From assembly GCA_918026815.1 (NCBI GenBank), contig CAKJVC010000012.1, forward strand, positions 1,860,001 to 1,924,000: a stretch of 64,000 nt of DNA, given 5' to 3'. The translations under genes and the position numbers were made by a program. This stretch comes from Chalara sp. BL73 (Eukaryota > Ascomycota > Leotiomycetes > Helotiales). This document shows positions 23,259-34,300 of this stretch, piece after piece (the first letter of the stretch is position 1; every line of letters begins with the position of its first letter). The notes below the pieces were generated by a model, which was given only the letters and a program-made list of their open reading frames with translations, made no database searches and was not told the DNA's origin.

Positions 23259-23970
23259 ATATGCAAAGCATGTTTTGGCATTTATTTTTACTGCAGAAAG
23301 ATCCATTATAATAGGTGGAACAGTTTGTATATCCTCAGAATATACAGTTGACTCCGTGTTATGCGAAAAGAACGAAGAATGGCTCAAAGTATCGTTGTCG
23401 TCGTCTCGAATAGAAAATGGTCTTTTAACATTTTGTTGAACAGGTTAGGTCTAAGGACCATACCTAAAGTCTATTGTAGGCACCTGTAGGCACCAGTGTG
23501 TTGACATGTGGGTATCACACCTCTATAAGTAGAGGGATTCTCTCCTGTAGATTAGGTTCTATAACCTTCAGCAATTGATACTTGTTTGCCCTATACTCTC
23601 TGAAGGCCACGTGACTCTCTTCCTCTATTTTGAACACATTTGCCTAGTATATGTTCAGTATATGCTAAATATATACTTCGTACGGAATTCTACTTACGCT
23701 AAGCTCGTTCATCCGTCTAATTACAAATTCACTTGCAGTAGTCTCTATGGTTGAACTAATTGAGCAATGCAGAAGTACAGAGTTGTAACGTTTTTATTTC
23801 AAAATTTAAAAGTTATATTGTACGCGTCTTCTTGGCAAGGCTTATTTTATGCTTGGCATATGCCAGGGCGAGATTTCTACCCTGGCCCAACTGTAACCCC
23901 CAGGCAAACCTAAGACGGAGCGACACGTAATAGAACGCAAGCACCGTCATAGGTTAGACCCATGACATAG
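23259..23970. other. Intergenic region 3' of the HET-NACHT-ANK gene
   Basis: The first 180 bases hold a short open frame (YAKHVLAFIFTAERSIII) with no assignable domain, possibly transposon debris. No gene is supported. Confidence 0.45.
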
Positions 23971-26900
23971 TTACAAGTAGTGCGCGGAATTGATAATAAT
24001 AGTAACTGGTGGGGTAGGGAGGTCATGCTCCGAGAGCAGTTCCTCGTCTGCAGCCTTGTGCCCGTTTTCTATCGCCCTCGAATCGATGTCGGCCTTGCCT
24101 TTGTGCGGCGTCCGCCCATCTCTATCCTTTGAGTTGACCTTGACCCTGCCTGTATTAAGCAGCAGCTTAACTATAGCCTGGGTTGCTGCCCTCGATAGCG
24201 GTGTCTCTCCGCGCTCATCTTCTGAGTTGACGTCGGCCTTGCCTATTTCAAGCAGCAGCTTCACCATGGACACGCGCGCCCCCCATGCTGCCCACAATAG
24301 TGGCGTCCGTCCGCACGCATCTTTTGAGTCGACGTTGGCCTCGCCTGTCTCAAATAGCAGCTCGGCTACGGCCGTGTGTCCAGTCCATGCCACCCTCGAT
24401 AGCGGCGTCCGTCCGTCAATATCACTTGAGTTAACGTCGACCTTTCCTGTGGCGAGTAGCAGCTGCACAACCGCCTCATGTCCTTTTTCTGCCGCCAACA
24501 ATAGCGGTGTCCGTCCGTATTTATCTTTTGAGTCGACGTTGATCTGGCCTGTATTGAGCAGCAGCTGCACAACCGCCTCATGTCCGTTTTCTGCCGCCAA
24601 CAATAGCGGTGTCCGTCCGTATTTATCCTTTGAGTCGACGTTGATCTGGCCTGTATCGAGCAGTAGCTTGACTACTGCCTTGTTCCCGTTCGCTGCCGCC
24701 CACGATAGCGGAGTCCGTCCGTCCTGGTCTTTAGAGTCTGGCATGATATTTCCTATCTCAAGCCCAAGAGCAAATATTACCTCGTCCCCAAGCTCCGCTA
24801 AATATGAAAGTGTGGTCCTCCTGTTTGAGAATATGAAGTCGTATCCAAACTTACCTAGGCTACCTTTGTTATAACTGTACTGGCTGCGCAGATTGTGAAG
24901 CAAACTTTCTGGAGACTGGGCCGCCGCATAAACTTCCACGAACGTTCGGACAGCTTCCTTGCTCCCGGTTGCAAGGGCTGCGAAAAGTGGAGTCCCGTAA
25001 CACTCCTTCTCCACTACAAGACACGAGAAGATGGATGGCTGAACTCTGATGAGATTTGACATATTGCCCTCTGCCAATACATACAGAAGACTCACGTGTT
25101 CTGTATGCCTGCGTAGTTTATGTTCTTCCAACATATTGTCGAGCTCAATCCAGAGGTCGAACGGGAAGCTCTGGATAAAATTTTCTTCAGCGATACCACA
25201 TCCTGCGGCCACGTCTGCATGGTATAGCACATTGCGTACAGCATACTCTAGGAAAGGAAATGTACTAGAGGCTGATTTGCGAAGGGCTTTAGCTTCCCAC
25301 GATGAGGCTTTTGGAATACTTTGGCGGAGCTCCAGATGGGCAGAAATATTGACAGTCATGTAGTTGAGACAGCATTTCTTCAGCCGCTCGTGACTCTGAC
25401 CATGGAAGTTGCTTCCTAGATTGGACCAAATATTTCCAAGCCCATTTTCTTTCAGAAGATAGTCCTTTACCGATTCGTGAATGAACTGGGCTTTAGGAGC
25501 TTTGGATGTCGTGACTTCAACGAGTCCTTTGGAGGAACTGAGTATGAATCTTTTAATCACAGCTCTTGTAATCTCATCAGGATCCCACGTTGATAGGGCC
25601 TCGGGTTCAACTCCGGAAAGGATAGCGAAGTATAGCTGCTCTGGACTCAACGGCTGCTTCGAGAAAAGCACCCACTGAATACACAGAACTAGTTCGTCTC
25701 TATTGTCGGAGTCGCGTGTTAAAATATCGCGGAATAGTTTATGCAGGTCACCAGGGATCTGCCGGAGTCTTCGCTGAAGCGCATACATACGGCCATCGTC
25801 GTATTCCTTATTCAATATCCCTACCACAAGAACAACCCACATAAAAATCCCCGAGGCTTTTTCTTGAAGTTCTATTCGGATCTCTTTAGCGACCTTACTC
25901 TGCCCAATCTTCAACTCGCTGTCGAGGTAGTTCATAATATCCTGGTCGTGACCTTCTTGTTCTTCAAGAACTAGGCTCAGCCCTTTCAGGATCGTAATGT
26001 GCGGGTAGTGCCTGCTTGAAAAACAGACCTGGAACTTGATATCAGCTGCTATAGCGAGTTCGCCAACATGTTCAAAGAAGGATATCATGTCTCGGATCTG
26101 AATTTCCTCGCATTCATCCAAGGCATCAATAAAACATACTACGGAAGATTCTCCAAGGCTTTGTATAGCTTGTTGTAACAGTGTCTTCAGTGATTCAGCA
26201 CTCCATTTGTGGTATGTGCTGATGCTTGGCGTCGAAAGGCCAACCGAGTCAAACACATCCCGAAGCGCTGGGAGTCGTTCGAGGAGTTGTAACAAAAGCG
26301 ACTGATATGTCCCAATCGTCGACTTCTCTAGACCCGAGCCTCGCGCATTGAAGAAGAATGAAATAATTATCCAGTCTTTCATCGTCTTGTGGGAATAAGC
26401 AAGAGCAAACTTCATTAATGTTGACTTTCCGGTTCCGGGTTTCCCTTTGATCCACAAGAAGCCGTGGTGTTCGGCCAGTTTAGTGACATCAAGCCAGTCG
26501 AGGTATTCGGGCTTTTCCAACAACCATTTGCATGTCTTGGCGTGGGCGTTCTTGATATTCATCTGGCGCGTATCGATTTGGTCAAACCTCAAAGAGTCCA
26601 ACAGCATCTGTTTTTGCTCTTTGTTCAGTGACGACGGTTCGCCAATCTCCTTCCGGAGCCGAGCCAACGCCTTTCTCCGCCCTTCCCCGTACAGGAGAGG
26701 CAAGTGGATGTCGAAAATACCCAGCAGAGAGTATGCTGCATCCTCTTCGCGTTTCGTCTTGCGTTTCTTTGCCCATGACATTCGCTCATCAACGCTAAAC
26801 TGAGATAAAGGGCTTCCTTGAAGAGCTTGAATAGGGATTCCTGTAGTGTCGTGAATTTCTTGCACAAGTAAAATCTTATCCCCAAGTCTTTCGCCCTCAG

Positions 26901-27378
26901 CGGAAAAGAATTCGACAGATGTCGGAGCAAGAAGCTCTTGGAGCGTCCAGCCTCGAATGAACCATCTGCTGCGCTGAAAGCCTAGTTTCCATGTCTGCTG
27001 CGAGAACAGGTCGCTTCCAACAGAGCCACCGACCGAAACATCGGATAGGTATACGTAGCATTTATCCGCCTTGTGGTACCACTGGAACATGGAGTTGATA
27101 GCTTCCGCAAGCTCAGCGCTGCTTGATTTGTTAATGCAACAGGTGTCAATCCAGAAGTATTGTAAACCATCTTGTCTGGCTTGTTCTCCACAGAACTGGA
27201 TCTTCTTATAGCCAGGCTTACCCTTACTAGTGCCATTTGTCAGATCTTCGAAGGTGACTTCCTCGGCATCCGTTCCCCATGTGTGCGAAAGTATCGCATA
27301 TGGAGGGATTGTATCATCGCCAACCAAGTCCTTTGTGAGGCTAAACTCGCCAGTATCGCTGCGGAGCAAAAGACGCAT
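23971..27378 (-). CDS. HET - NACHT - ankyrin STAND protein (het-E-like class)
   Basis: Single exon, 1135 residues, no frame damage. The N-terminal HET domain shows YAILSHTWG (about residues 27-35), the DGLQYFWIDTCCINK motif and the WFIRGWTLQELLAP motif. NACHT follows, with Walker A GKPGTGKST near 310 and Walker B-like VVCFIDALDECEE near 415. The post-NACHT helical region contains LCIQWVLFSKQPLSPEQLY and AQFIHESVKDYLL. Six or so ankyrin repeats (DGRTPLSWAAANGNKAVVKL, YGRTPLLLAAENGHEAVVQL and others) occupy about 880-1090; two adjacent repeats are almost identical. HET domains are cell-death effectors in fungal heterokaryon incompatibility. Podospora HET-E/HET-D use the same HET-NACHT order with WD40 repeats; here ankyrins would be the sensor. 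Function is inferred. Confidence 0.95.
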   Translation of the reverse strand: MRLLLRSDTGEFSLTKDLVGDDTIPPYAILSHTWGTDAEEVTFEDLTNGTSKGKPGYKKIQFCGEQARQDGLQYFWIDTCCINKSSSAELAEAINSMFQWYHKADKCYVYLSDVSVGGSVGSDLFSQQTWKLGFQRSRWFIRGWTLQELLAPTSVEFFSAEGERLGDKILLVQEIHDTTGIPIQALQGSPLSQFSVDERMSWAKKRKTKREEDAAYSLLGIFDIHLPLLYGEGRRKALARLRKEIGEPSSLNKEQKQMLLDSLRFDQIDTRQMNIKNAHAKTCKWLLEKPEYLDWLDVTKLAEHHGFLWIKGKPGTGKSTLMKFALAYSHKTMKDWIIISFFFNARGSGLEKSTIGTYQSLLLQLLERLPALRDVFDSVGLSTPSISTYHKWSAESLKTLLQQAIQSLGESSVVCFIDALDECEEIQIRDMISFFEHVGELAIAADIKFQVCFSSRHYPHITILKGLSLVLEEQEGHDQDIMNYLDSELKIGQSKVAKEIRIELQEKASGIFMWVVLVVGILNKEYDDGRMYALQRRLRQIPGDLHKLFRDILTRDSDNRDELVLCIQWVLFSKQPLSPEQLYFAILSGVEPEALSTWDPDEITRAVIKRFILSSSKGLVEVTTSKAPKAQFIHESVKDYLLKENGLGNIWSNLGSNFHGQSHERLKKCCLNYMTVNISAHLELRQSIPKASSWEAKALRKSASSTFPFLEYAVRNVLYHADVAAGCGIAEENFIQSFPFDLWIELDNMLEEHKLRRHTEHVSLLYVLAEGNMSNLIRVQPSIFSCLVVEKECYGTPLFAALATGSKEAVRTFVEVYAAAQSPESLLHNLRSQYSYNKGSLGKFGYDFIFSNRRTTLSYLAELGDEVIFALGLEIGNIMPDSKDQDGRTPLSWAAANGNKAVVKLLLDTGQINVDSKDKYGRTPLLLAAENGHEAVVQLLLNTGQINVDSKDKYGRTPLLLAAEKGHEAVVQLLLATGKVDVNSSDIDGRTPLSRVAWTGHTAVAELLFETGEANVDSKDACGRTPLLWAAWGARVSMVKLLLEIGKADVNSEDERGETPLSRAATQAIVKLLLNTGRVKVNSKDRDGRTPHKGKADIDSRAIENGHKAADEELLSEHDLPTPPVTIIINSAHYL

Positions 27379-28092
27379 TGCTTCACATAAAATTTGAAGA
27401 GAGCAAGCTATGGAAATAGGGTTTGGCCGTGGCAGGTTGGGTAGAGAGACAGGAGCGCGACAACTCGTTTATCGGCTGAGAATACTACACCTAGCTATCA
27501 AGGTTAGCGATTATACAGGCAAAGCGAAAACGCTAAACCGTACCGAAGAATTGTATCTGAAGGCGAGACTTGTTCAAGACCGAGGGTAGCTGATTGCACA
27601 GCCCCAAATTGTGGCACGGTTAGATTACCGTAGGTCACTGGTATGAGTACTGGATACCCAACTGGGACATAAACAAAAAGGTCATCACTCAGGTGTTGTG
27701 AACCGAGCAGTTTTGACACCTCGATCACACTCTAGCAGAGAGGGTGGCCGACCCGCTCCAGTCCTACTCTTGTGAGGTGGCGAATTCTCTGGAGTTGAGT
27801 TAGTCATGGGCAAGGTTGAGTTGGATTGCAAGGCTACGGGGCTGAGGTCCCATTCAAAAAAAAAAAAAAAAAAAACTATGCCTGACAGCCTTAGGAAATA
27901 ATTCTTCCCGCCTCAGCCACAGCTGACTCCTGGCGCCTGAGGCTTTAATTATACGGTATAATTTGATCGGGCTAATGTATGTCAATGGACGCTAATAAGC
28001 ACTAAATTATTATTATTATTATTATTCCTATTAACGTGCTGTATCAGTCAAGGACTATGTAGCACGGCCGGGGCACTCGGGCCTAGCAATTC
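27379..28092. other. Upstream region of the HET-NACHT-ANK gene with simple repeats
   Basis: No gene. The proximal part presumably contains the minus-strand promoter. A run of 20 A lies at 27856-27875 and seven ATT units at 28006-28026; the poly(A) run could mark an old retroposed insertion. Confidence 0.5.
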
Positions 28093-28286
28093 TGTGACGG
28101 AGCAAACCAGAGCTGTAGAATAGTCAATCAGGTGAGCGAAGTGATATAATACTATTGTAGAATACACGCTTGTAGAACACAAAAGAAAGGGAACGCTCAG
28201 GTCCCGTACAGCTAGGATGCGCGCCAAGCTCTCCTAGCTACATATGGAATGCTAAGCGAGCCTCGGCTGCTCGCATTCCCGTGACA
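28093..28286. repeat. Solo LTR-like element, target duplication AATTC
   Basis: The 194-bp segment starts TGTGACGGAGC and ends ATTCCCGTGACA, with AATTC at 28088-28092 and 28287-28291. No coding content. Confidence 0.85.
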
Positions 28287-29164
28287 AATTCGGTTGGGGT
28301 GTTGACAATATATACAAAGTCTCGAGAGTAAAAAAAGAAAGAAGCAGGAGCACAAGTACCCTACAAGGACTGTACTAGCCAATATTAATAGACTAGTAGC
28401 CTTAACACACTTCCTCCAAAAAACCTCTCATATATTCCAGTGAGTGTTGGGGATCGAGTCCCAATAAAAAAGAGTCCTTCCTCCACGTCCGTCGATCCTT
28501 TCGTTCCCTACACGTCTTTCTCCACTATAGCCTTCGCCTTGTCGACTTTTCTCCGCGATCCTTCCTCCGGGTACGCTGTTTGCAGCAGAAGCACTGTAGC
28601 TGCAAACCTGTGGCTGACTATAGGTCGGTTACGGCGTTTGCAGCCCTGAAGGTACTGCAGCTAAAATCCTTAATCCCTTTCGTAAGGAACTTATTATATA
28701 TCCAAAGTGTCACGTTAGCTACGTGACCTATATCTAGCGGAATAGGGAATTGACTTCTCGGTCAACTCAAGTGCCTTTTGGTCCGTTGGCGCAGCGGTAA
28801 AACCTATTCCTATTGCTACCATCACACAAAGTCTTGAACGGATCCTGGCTATTACACATATATAATACGAAATAGGGTTGGTCTCAGTCCAGAATCGTGT
28901 ATATAACACTCGTTTGGTACTCTTAGATAAACCAAGGTTTCTCATTTCAATAGCTCCATACACTCGATGCCTAAAGTGCGATGTTGAACGCCTGACAACC
29001 AGTCTAACCAAATTGAACCTCGGGGATGACCGTCGAGGAACTCAAGACGCTGATTTATCGGGTAGTAGTGTGAGAATTGATTTGATTAGTTGATCAGTAG
29101 GCCGTCGAGCTCTGGCTCATCGAATCGTTGAAAGCACTATTCTCTATCCACTGCCAACTTAATA
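28287..29164. other. Repeat debris between the HET-NACHT-ANK gene and the 29165-30527 gene
   Basis: It contains fragments resembling the GCTGTAGCTGCA-type LTR tract at about 28580-28680. A tRNA-like stretch (GTCCGTTGGCGCAGCGGTA) lies at about 28779. No gene is supported. Confidence 0.45.
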
Positions 29165-30527
29165 CTAGGCAATGACAGGTAGAGAATTTGCCAGAGCTGG
29201 CTTACTGAATGCCTCTTCCAGAGGCCGCAAGGTCTCGGCATCAATTGGTTGGTGGGTTCTGCCCTCCACTTCTAAATACTGGGTCAACTGGCTTGCCCGT
29301 AGCTCTAGTTTAGCTAGCCTATCCTCTGTTTCGACCTTTGCATCGTGTATGTTCTGGAGTTCAGCTTCTGCCGCTTCCCTCTGGGAATTTGTTCTTAACT
29401 GCAAATGTGCGACGAGGTTTTCCAACTCCGTGTGCCAGTGTAGGAGCTGCAAAGCTCGCAAGTCGTCTTGCATTGCTTGAGAAAGCAAACAGGCGCCTCG
29501 AATCATCTTTTCAATTTTGTTGACAGGAATCCGTGGGCGACGATGAACAGCGCAGTGCCGGATAGATATAACTCGCCTGAACAAAACTGCCAGCGACTGG
29601 CCATGACTTAAATCAATAGCAGTTGGAGGGATATCACGTTTCGAGAGCGCCTTCCACCACGTATTGAGTTCGACCGCCTCGGGTGCATCCCAGCAATTCG
29701 CCTCCAACATGGACGGAAACTACTTTTGAGCGAAGTTATAGCAGCATTCTTCTAGTAGTTGTTGAGTTTTGGTAAGAATCAAATGCTGAAGCCTAGAAGG
29801 GAGGTATGTAGGATTTGTCGGTGTGATATCGCAATCGCGTGTAGGATTCGAGACTTTTAAGCCTTTCTCGCTGTCTGCAAAGATATATCGTAGTTAGCGT
29901 AATATTCCGAGAAAGAATATTAGTAAGGCTTGTGACTATACCTTCGTAGGAGACTTCCTTCGGCACAGCCTTTCCCACTTGAAGTATAAGCCTTGAGGGG
30001 TTTGTAGTGGCTCGAGCAGGCTTTCTGATACGGCCTGCCTTTCTGTCAATGCGATGCTGTCCAAACGGCAGAGAATTCTCCGTAGAAGCGCCATTTGGTG
30101 TAGAAGTATCGGGAGAACGGAGGATATCCAGGAAAGGAGAGGCGTTGGGGTCGCACCCTTCCTCCATGCACTTCACAATCAGCGCTGTATCATTTCCCAA
30201 CTCTCTAGGAGAAAAGAGTGTTGGAAAAATAGTCTTAGCTGCCGACTCTGACTCGAATAGGCGCGCTGCTAGAAGGTCTGCCAAAATCCTGCAGGTTTTC
30301 TCCGAATCCATTGAATCGGCGAGTTGTTTATGGTGGAGGTGATCTTTGTGCTTCTCCACCACATTGCGTACCTTACTCCGCTTCCTCAGCTTTGCGAGTT
30401 TATCTTTGAAAATGTCGCGATAGGCAAGATACACCATCTCCTTCTCAAGGTCTGAATATAACATGTTGACGTTCGAGGATATAATGAAGTATTGGATGAA
30501 GTCAAGGTTCACAACTCCTACATGCAC
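29165..30527 (-). pseudogene. Unrecognised gene interrupted by one in-frame TAG
   Basis: Exon 1 (30527-29942) and the next exon (from 29874) join across a 67-nt intron (GTATAG...GCTAAC...TTTGCAG). The joined frame reaches TAG at 29722-29720, giving 246 residues. Three codons later the same frame reads the 181-residue segment 29710-29165, which is rich in RRVISIRHCAVHRRPRIPV and a heptad-like ELENLVAHLQLRTNSQREA region. Because frame and spacing are kept, this is best read as one roughly 430-residue gene with a single nonsense codon. The alternative is two adjacent genes. The first part has a basic helical region (KLAKLRKRSKVRNVVEKHKD). I do not recognise the family. An upstream exon (30502-30699, other frame) is possible. 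Confidence 0.55.
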
Positions 30528-31361
30528 GGATCTCGGATTTTTGGATGCTTGATACCCGCGATTTTGATGTGGCTAGCCGCTCACACCAACCAGTCCAGAA
30601 ATCTATTAAAAAGAGCCAGGGTTCTAGGATCCCTTCCGAAATTGTGGCTGAACTCCCCTCGGTTATACCTTCCTGCACGAAATGCCTCACGAACACCACG
30701 CTACTCGTACCTCGAAAACCATGCCTCCTATACTCCGCCGGGTAGCCAAGAGAAGCGAGTGAAGGTACGACATGATGGGGGGTGATTAGCTGGACAATCG
30801 GGATAGTATCAGGAGGTGAAGAGATTTGGGGTCGAAGTTATGGGTAACGGACTCCTGATGTATGCGAGCGCGGTTCAAGTGAAATATTGAGACATTGGGA
30901 AGAAGGGATTTATGTTCCCTGCAGGTCTAGCTCACCACAGCTAATTTTAAACACCCCCAAGTGGCATTGTGCGTTCTGACCAACTGGATGGTATTCGATT
31001 TTATTTAGCTAACTTCATATTGCTTGGACTACGAAAGAACTTGAAATGTTAAGCATGACACGCGCAAACAAAAAGACGATGATTGAAAGGGAGGACGACA
31101 ATAAACCTAAATGAACTCAAGGCAGGTCATACTTTTAGGGGTTACTGTCACAGACACCACGTGATCACCACCTTCCATCGCACTTAAACTTCTCAGGCTG
31201 TAACTAGTGTAAGCGAGTCCGCACAGATTTAGCGTGTGTTTACCTGTGCATACTCTCCTTTCCTTTTCTCTTTAGCGAAGAATCACATTTGATACGTCAC
31301 CATTGTGAGGTCCTGCCTCTATGGAATACGTAATCGTGTCACAATCCACAACAGCGGAAGT
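30528..31361. other. Intergenic region
   Basis: No supportable gene apart from a possible upstream exon of the preceding minus-strand gene at 30502-30699. Positions 31000-31361 are the 3' side of the protease gene. Confidence 0.45.
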
Positions 31362-34300
31362 TTACTCGTCCATCAAAAATGACTCTACAGTCACGGCGTA
31401 GTCCTTGTGCGACGCAGTGACCTCAAGGTCACCCTTCTCAAACACGCCCTTGGGCAGGTTGACAAGACCCTCATCATCCGTGAGCCCGGAGAACTCCTGC
31501 TTTCCCTGACGGACATGCACGAGCACTCCCCCGAGCGGGCTCGGGTCGCCAGGCGTTGGCGGGCCAATAGGCTGCCGCGTGCTGATACGAATGAATGGTT
31601 TGCGCAGGTGCAAGATCTCCGGCAGCAAGACTATGGTGCGGACCGGCCCGCGGTACACCCGCAACTCAGGATCACCGAGCAGATTAAGAGTGAAGATTTG
31701 CCAGCGCTCTGGTGCATTTGGTTGACCAGTCGTGCCGGGCACCAACAGGCGGCTGTCGTTCAGCAGGCCGAGATTGCGGGTAGCAGTCAACTGGTGGAAG
31801 AAGGCGCGCTGAAACTCGTCGCCGAGGCCGACCCAGGAGAAGCGGGTATTGCCAATGTAGGCGACGGCACCGCCATTTGGGTTTTTGATTAATTCTTCGC
31901 TCATCGCATCGCCCAATGGAATTTCGAACCTGTTAGTCAGACAGGAGTCGGCGTAAGCGATGAATCCGAGCGGACCGTTCGTTAGACTTGCTGCGACTGC
32001 CCGTGAAAGTCCGCAGCAGCCGTCCCAATTGCCGTGACCGGAGAGAGAAACGAAATGCGGGGCGGTATTGAGAGCGGCACTCAGCTTCGCGTCGGTGAGA
32101 AAGTCGAGAGGAGCTGCAACCTGATCACTGAGTGGTAGATCAAACTCGTCTTCGTAGAGACGGTCGAAGCGGTTAATCCCAGGCAGCTCGGCCTGCACCT
32201 GTTTACGCAGCAGATCTTGGTCAGTCATCGAGCCCTCTGCCCCAGTCGGGTTGAAGTCGTAACGCTCGGGGGTGCGTTCCTCAAGAGAGCCATGCACCAC
32301 AATCCATTGACTGGGAATTGGCCAGTTGATGGTCAGTCCCCAGGGTAGTGGAAGCCTGATCTGGCTCGGAGTCGAATCAGTTGCCGATGTGGCAAAGTAC
32401 CAGCCTCGGACTGACGAGCTCGAGGTACGCATGAACGGAAGAAGTCGTACATCGTTCTGATTGACCCGCGCAACCACTTCCCACTCGAAAGAATTCGGTG
32501 CTGCCGCCATCTTCAGCAACGATCGCGACTGCGCTGCGTCATGAAAAAATTGGCCGTCCCTTGGGGTGGGGGTCGTTGTTGGCCAGAAGAACGAGCGGCT
32601 CCACCAGTCAGCCGCCGCGATCAGCATCTTCCGCGGCCAGTCAGAATTCGGAGACCGCCAGATGACTCTGCCGAGTTTCTCGTAAGCCAGAATCTTGTCA
32701 ACAAATGTCGTCGCCTCCGCAGCGTTCTCAACAGGCGCGCGTCCGACGCTTAGGTCAGTTTGCAAGACCACGCCGTCAATGTCATCTCCGTTCCTTTTAT
32801 GCTGGCCATAGATGCCGTTTCCAATCGCATCCCAGTCGTGCGGCGGCACGTACACGTAAGGGACTGTGAATCTGCCGCCGGGGCCGATGGGTCGCCGACG
32901 GGTGACATAGCTCTCAAGACTTGCGTAGTAGAAGTCGGTCGGTAGGACGTTCCATGTGTAGAGAAACTGCAGCTGCGCCTGGAGGAGCGTTGCCGGACCT
33001 TCAACCCGGACGAAGTCTGTCGGCGTGGCGCTGCGAGTTGCGTAGTCATCCCCAGTGGTGAAATACCACCCAGGTGAGGTGCTGCTCGAACTGCCAGTCG
33101 AGTCATAAGGTATGAATCTCCCAGTGTCAGGACGCACGAGCTGGTTCTCCGTGCGCGCGCCCCACCAGTCGCCGAGATCTACAGCATGGATATTGAGGTG
33201 TGTCCCAGTCCAGTACGAGGTGTTGTCCGCTGGTGGGCTCACACTGAGGGGAGGGCCAACATAACCCCGCATCGATCCAGCCACCTGTCGGACAGGTAGT
33301 ATGCTAGTGTCGCCTCCAAGTAGCAACCAGTTGACACCCCAACGTTTTCGAACGAGCTTCAGGAAGCGGCGGATCACCTCTTGCAGATCGCGGGATCCGG
33401 TGCGGGCATCACCATGGCGGCCGGCGACAATATCTGTGATTGTCACGACCCGAGCGGTGATGCCACGAGCACGTTTGGCATCTGCAAGACGCTCAAAAGC
33501 CGCAATCAGCCCTGGACGGGGTACCCCTGGGGTGATCGTTTCCGCATTCCAGGTAAAGTCATCAGTGATTATCAGGTAATCACTCCTCAGCTCAATGATT
33601 GGCCAGTCTCGCCCAAGTCTACCTACAATCTTTGGGTTTATCACGTGCGCAATGGCAATGTCGCGCAGTCGGGTGGCCTCATCTAGACCGCTGATGAACC
33701 GCCCAGGCTTCAGAATCACATGGCTAGGGTCAAAGTCCTTGCCACCGTAGAGTTCTTTGAACTCAGCAAGTGCACCACTTCGATCATCCGTCTCCGGCTC
33801 CTTGACGCTAGTGATCGTCAACCGCACATGAGTACACAGCTCAAGCTCACCCTTCTTGCCAATCCGCAGAGGTTCGACCTGGACAATGGCGATGCGGGTG
33901 GTCCCGATAGTTTCAATGCGCACGGCACTCACAATCGGTGGTGGATTCTTTGCCAGCTCGGCGTAGGCACCCGGATTTGGCGGCGTGACATGGGGCGGGG
34001 GCAGTCCCTCGAAGAGCGGCGGACGATCTGCGCGCTGGCGGGCTCTGCATGAGCAGTCGGTGGCGCAGTGGCCGCCCGCATGAAGGTCCTGTGCGGGCAC
34101 GATGAGGGTGGCAGGATCAGAGACACACTCCCATTTCTCCTCGTTGATATTGATCGGACCAGGCCAGAAGGGCTCGGGAATAGCGACTTTCAGTTGGGTT
34201 CGGGGTAGAGCAGGTGCTCCAGGCTCGCCACCGCTCTTGAGATTGGCCAATTTGACGATGACTCCGAATGGAGTGTTGGTGGTCTTTAATTCCTTTGGGT

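Noticed and set aside
23990..24874. Plus-strand 294-codon ORF
   Set aside because: It is antisense to the ankyrin repeats of the HET-NACHT-ANK gene; its serine-rich repeats are only the complement of the ankyrin units.
27856..27875. Poly(A) run as the tail of a SINE or processed pseudogene
   Set aside because: No Pol III boxes or coding similarity upstream and no target duplication could be identified.
31407..31892. Plus-strand 161-codon ORF
   Set aside because: Antisense to the catalytic and C-terminal part of the C25 protease gene, whose frame carries clear motifs.
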